Shown: positions 30,428 through 33,153 of the stretch, one piece after another | Position numbering within the stretch: the stretch's first letter is position 1 | How the letters are laid out: each line of letters begins with the position of its first letter | Origin: Verrucomicrobiota bacterium | GTDB taxonomy: Bacteria > Verrucomicrobiota > Verrucomicrobiia > Limisphaerales > UBA1319 | Assembly: GCA_022709905.1 (NCBI GenBank) | Contig: JAKLHY010000078.1 | Coordinates: forward strand, 1-33,153 | Length of the DNA: 33,153 bases | Reading direction: 5' to 3' | Notes under the pieces: model-generated | What the model was told of the DNA's origin: nothing | Databases searched by the model: none | The model's input: only the letters and a program-made list of their open reading frames with translations | Program-made: the position numbers and the translations under genes

Positions 30428-31267
30428 ATGCTGGAATGGATACGATCGGCCGGTTATTTGGGTGAGGCGGCGGGTTTCCTTTGGTTCCTCCAATTGTTGG
30501 GCTCAGCGTTCTTGTTGTGGCGCCGAAAGTGGATGGGGGCCGGTTGTCTCTTGACGATCGCGTTTCTGACTTATTTGGCGGGCGGCACGCGGTGGCCGGC
30601 GAATCGATTGGCCGATCTCGAGAAACCGTATGTCTGCAAGAGTCTGCGGGATGTTCCGGCCTGCGATGTCGTGATTGTGCTCGGAGGCGGTCTCGAACCG
30701 TCAGCCCACGGCGCCTTTGGTTTGGATCTGAGTTCCGCGGGAGACCGTTTGATCACGGGGATGCATTTGGTCCGGATGGGCAAGGCAAAAGCCTTGTTTA
30801 CCGGCGGGGGATTCGAGACCGTGAACGGCCAACGGAAACTGTTCGGGGATTTGCTACGCGGCTGGATGGAAGCCTGGGGGTTTACCAATGCGACCATTGT
30901 GACGCCCGGCCCGGCGGCCAACACCCGCGAAGAAGCCCTCGAGTTCCAGCGATTGGCCCGCACCAACGGTTGGAAAACAGCCCTGCTGGTCTCGTCCGCG
31001 TTTCATCTGCGGCGCGCTGAGGCCGTCTTCAGGAATGCGGGCGTTCCGGTGGTGTGCGTCGGCTGCGATTTTCGCGCGTGGGGCGTGAGCGATTCGCAAC
31101 GACGCTGGCTGTGGATTCCGCACCGCAATCGGCTCGAGCAACTGGATGTTTATCTCCATGAGGTATTTGGATGGTACGTTTATGCCTGGCGGGGATGGAT
31201 TCATGATGACACTGGAGAAAAACTCGAGTCCAATGCCCCCCCGCAGCCCAAACCAGGCCCGGAATAA
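30428..31267 (+). CDS. YdcF/ElyC-family (DUF218) membrane protein
   Basis: A 279-residue protein with two N-terminal hydrophobic segments (about residues 12-30, GFLWFLQLLGSAFLLW, and 35-52, GCLLTIAFLTYLAGG), then a DUF218 domain. Domain hallmarks are CDVVIVLGGGLEPS, KALFTGGG, PAANTREEALEF and LLVSSAFHLRRAEAVF. ElyC of E. coli, a member of this family, affects peptidoglycan and lipid-carrier metabolism; YdcF binds S-adenosylmethionine. The active site would face the periplasm if the usual topology holds. The ATG at 30428 is preferred since upstream codons overlap hisA. The gene is probably in one transcript with hisA; fabI follows after 72 bp. Confidence 0.85.
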   Translation: MLEWIRSAGYLGEAAGFLWFLQLLGSAFLLWRRKWMGAGCLLTIAFLTYLAGGTRWPANRLADLEKPYVCKSLRDVPACDVVIVLGGGLEPSAHGAFGLDLSSAGDRLITGMHLVRMGKAKALFTGGGFETVNGQRKLFGDLLRGWMEAWGFTNATIVTPGPAANTREEALEFQRLARTNGWKTALLVSSAFHLRRAEAVFRNAGVPVVCVGCDFRAWGVSDSQRRWLWIPHRNRLEQLDVYLHEVFGWYVYAWRGWIHDDTGEKLESNAPPQPKPGPE

Positions 31268-31339
31268 CCCGGTTTGAGAGATGAGACCGTCAAAATTCCG
31301 GTTTGCGTGAGGACGTTTTTCGGAATTAATTAGGGGCCT

Positions 31340-32110
31340 ATGGGATTGTTGACCGGAAAAAACGGCATTGTATTCGGGGTAGCGAACAAACGTTCCATCG
31401 CCTGGGCGATCGCCAAGGCATGGAGCGAAGCCGGGGCGAACCTTGCTTTCACCTACCAGGGCGACCGCGTCAAGGACAACGTCGAAGAACTGACGACCGC
31501 CTTTGGCCCGGACACCCTGCTGTTACCCTGCGACGTGACCCGGGATGAGGACATTGCGCATGTGTTCAACCAACTGCGGGATCGTTTTGGAGTCCTCCAT
31601 TTGGTGCTGCATTCGGTGGCGTACGCCCCCCGGCCGGCTCTGGAGGGGACCTTCGCCGTCACATCCCGGGAGGCGTTCCGGGTGGCCCTGGATGTCAGCG
31701 CCTATTCGTTGGTCGCCGTGACGCGTGAGGCCGCCCCCTTGATGACCGAGGGCGGTTCTGTTCTGGCGATGAGTTACTACGGGGCCGAGAAAGTGATCCC
31801 GCACTACAACGTCATGGGAGTGGCCAAAGCCGCCCTCGAAGCGAGCACTCGGTATCTGGCCTACGACCTGGGCCCGCAACGGATCCGGGTCAATTGCGTC
31901 AGCGCGGGCCCCGTCAATACCCTCGCGGCCCGTGGCATTGCCGGCTTCTCGGAGATGCTGAAACACTACGAAAACCACGCCCCGTTGAAGCGCAATGTTC
32001 TGCCCGATGAATTGGGCGCGACCGCGACGTTTCTGGCGAGTGACGGCGCCGCAGCCATTACTGGCCAGGTCCTGTATGTCGATTGCGGGTATCAAATCAT
32101 GGGCATGTAA
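31340..32110 (+). CDS. fabI: Enoyl-[acyl-carrier-protein] reductase, NADH-dependent
   Basis: A 256-residue SDR-fold enzyme that catalyses the last step of each fatty-acid elongation cycle. The NAD-binding start is GIVFGVANKRSIAWAIAK, with the FabI-specific spacing that replaces the classic SDR glycine motif. The catalytic Tyr146 (SYYGAEK), Tyr156 and Lys163 (HYNVMGVAK) fall on exactly the E. coli FabI positions. RIRVNCVSAGPVNTLAA and the C-terminal GQVLYVDCGYQIMG are typical. The length is normal. Isoniazid/triclosan-type inhibitors target this enzyme in other bacteria; nothing here predicts resistance. Confidence 0.95.
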   Translation: MGLLTGKNGIVFGVANKRSIAWAIAKAWSEAGANLAFTYQGDRVKDNVEELTTAFGPDTLLLPCDVTRDEDIAHVFNQLRDRFGVLHLVLHSVAYAPRPALEGTFAVTSREAFRVALDVSAYSLVAVTREAAPLMTEGGSVLAMSYYGAEKVIPHYNVMGVAKAALEASTRYLAYDLGPQRIRVNCVSAGPVNTLAARGIAGFSEMLKHYENHAPLKRNVLPDELGATATFLASDGAAAITGQVLYVDCGYQIMGM

Positions 32111-32179
32111 AAACGCCATTACCACGAGACCGGGATGCGGAGTTCATCCCTGGTGGCTCGGCCCTCTCTTTACGAAGCC

Positions 32180-33046
32180 ATGAATTCCATCAAAAACCAT
32201 TGGGTGTCGGTCCGCAATCACCAGCGATCCTTCGCGGAGTACACCTATGTGTACCCGGTGATCTCGCGGCGTTCCCAAGGATTGTCGATCGGCGTCAACC
32301 TGAATCCGGACAAGATCTGCAATTTTGACTGTGTTTATTGCGAGGTCGACCGGCGTTCTCCCGGGAAGGCCCGAGAGGTGGATCCGGTGCGGCTGCAGGC
32401 CGAACTGGCCGAACTGGTCGATTTTGTTTTGGCCGGAGGATTGGCCGGGCAGGCGCGGTTTGATGAAGTCCCGGCGTTGATTCGTGACATCAAGGATTTC
32501 GCCTTCAGCGGCGATGGCGAGCCCACGATGATTCCCAATTTCTACGATTGCGTTCAGGCCGTGGTCCGTGTGAAGGAGGAGCGCGCCCTGACCTCGGCCA
32601 AGATCGTGTTGATCACCAACGCGGCCGGCCTGGATAAGACCGATGTGCGCCGGGGATTGGCATTGATGGATGAACACCAGGGTGAAATTTGGGGAAAACT
32701 GGATGCCGGCACGGAAGACTATTACCGCCGGGTCAATCGATCGCCGATCGTCTTCGAACGTCTGCTGGCCAATTTGTTGACCACAGCCCAGGTCCGGCCG
32801 ATTGTCATCCAAAGCCTGTTCCTACGGGTGAAAGGCGAGTTGATCTCCGATGCCGAGCTCGAGGCCTACTGCCGGCGGTTGAACGACCTGGCGCGTGGAG
32901 GCGGGCGCATCAAGGAAGTGCATGCCTACACCATTGCCCGTCCTACCCCTGAGCCATGGGCCACCCGGCTTTCCGAAGAGGAACTGAACCGAATTGCGGA
33001 GGTCATCCGCCGGGCCACCGGGCTTGAGGTGCGCTGTTTTTCCTAA
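32180..33046 (+). CDS. Radical SAM protein, COG0731 (TYW1-like) type
   Basis: A 288-residue protein with the radical SAM cluster motif C47-x3-C51-x2-C54 (ICNFDCVYCEVDRR). VYPVISRRSQGLSIGVNLNP before it and DFAFSGDGEPTMIPNF and KLDAGTEDYYRRVNR after it are characteristic of the COG0731 group, which includes the wybutosine enzyme TYW1 and many uncharacterised bacterial members. Bacteria lack wybutosine, so the reaction is unknown. An in-frame ATG at 32135 gives 15 more residues; 32180 is preferred on composition, but neither has a good ribosome site. It is 69 bp after fabI. A group II intron begins 12 bp after its stop codon. Confidence 0.85.
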   Translation: MNSIKNHWVSVRNHQRSFAEYTYVYPVISRRSQGLSIGVNLNPDKICNFDCVYCEVDRRSPGKAREVDPVRLQAELAELVDFVLAGGLAGQARFDEVPALIRDIKDFAFSGDGEPTMIPNFYDCVQAVVRVKEERALTSAKIVLITNAAGLDKTDVRRGLALMDEHQGEIWGKLDAGTEDYYRRVNRSPIVFERLLANLLTTAQVRPIVIQSLFLRVKGELISDAELEAYCRRLNDLARGGGRIKEVHAYTIARPTPEPWATRLSEEELNRIAEVIRRATGLEVRCFS

Positions 33047-33058
33047 GAGCCTGTTTGA

Positions 33059-33153
33059 GTGCGCCGTGACAAAGGTGCAGAACTCCAGTGGGAGAGTAAA
33101 CGAAACCCACCCGGCAACTTAAGCTCCAGCCGGTAGCAGCCGAGGCGAATATG
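33059..33153 (+). mobile_element. 5' end of a second group II intron, cut by the window edge
   Basis: GTGCGCCGTGACAAAGGTGC matches the group II consensus start (GUGYG) and aligns with the start of the intron at 8381 (CGCGCCATGACAAG). Further on, GAACTC-CAGTGGG and CCCACCCGG recur in the same order in both. The remaining intron and any maturase lie beyond the window. It sits directly downstream of the radical SAM stop codon. Confidence 0.65.

Noticed and set aside
31610..31630. Ala at the E. coli FabI Gly93 position as a triclosan-resistance sign
   Set aside because: As I recall, Staphylococcus aureus FabI also has Ala there and is sensitive, so nothing follows.

Overview
The window looks like a chromosomal stretch of a GC-rich, Gram-negative heterotroph, most likely from the Verrucomicrobiota/PVC group. 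This is an inference from content, since no rRNA marker is present. Supporting content is a very large secreted CotH/lamin-tail protein, a PqaA-family lipoprotein, GH172 (DUF2961) and GH2 glycosidases, Tat-type leaders, a sulfatase-maturase-like radical SAM enzyme, a eukaryotic-type HisA and many dispersed palindromic intergenic repeats.

Layout. 1-5000: a GH172-like secreted enzyme, a two-helix membrane peptide, a two-gene cassette shaped like a toxin-antitoxin pair (small protein plus AbiEii-type nucleotidyltransferase) and a minus-strand Asp-box/Ycf48-like protein. 5000-10520: a lone type III-B cas10 (cmr2) with an in-frame amber codon just before its HD motif, ending in a dispersed-repeat sequence and followed about 30 bp later by a group II intron with its maturase. 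No other cmr gene, cas1/cas2 or CRISPR array is visible. 10523-12196: phosphoglucomutase. 12378-19590 (minus): the 1957-residue CotH/LTD protein, a Tat-exported aldo/keto reductase and a double-CDGSH protein. 19846-23475: an anSME-like radical SAM protein, a convergent dienelactone hydrolase and a PqaA-like lipoprotein. 23499-23770: a 272-bp non-autonomous element with 31-bp inverted termini. 23771-29320 (minus): GH2 glycosidase, a DUF2127-like membrane protein and glycyl-tRNA synthetase. 29569-33046 (plus): hisA, a YdcF/ElyC-like protein, fabI and a COG0731-type radical SAM protein. 33059-33153: the first 95 nt of a second group II intron related to the first.

How it works together. Most genes are housekeeping (pgm, glyS, hisA, fabI) or secreted/periplasmic catabolic and surface functions (GH172, GH2, CotH/LTD, PqaA, DLH, AKR), fitting a polysaccharide-degrading lifestyle. 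The accessory signal lies in 2845-3769 and 5188-10401 and in the intergenic repeats. The cas10 locus looks like the decaying remnant of a type III system colonised by repeats and a retroelement, although a functional solo Cas10 cannot be excluded. Several intergenic gaps hold copies of distinct repeat families; two families occur twice here and can be aligned by eye.
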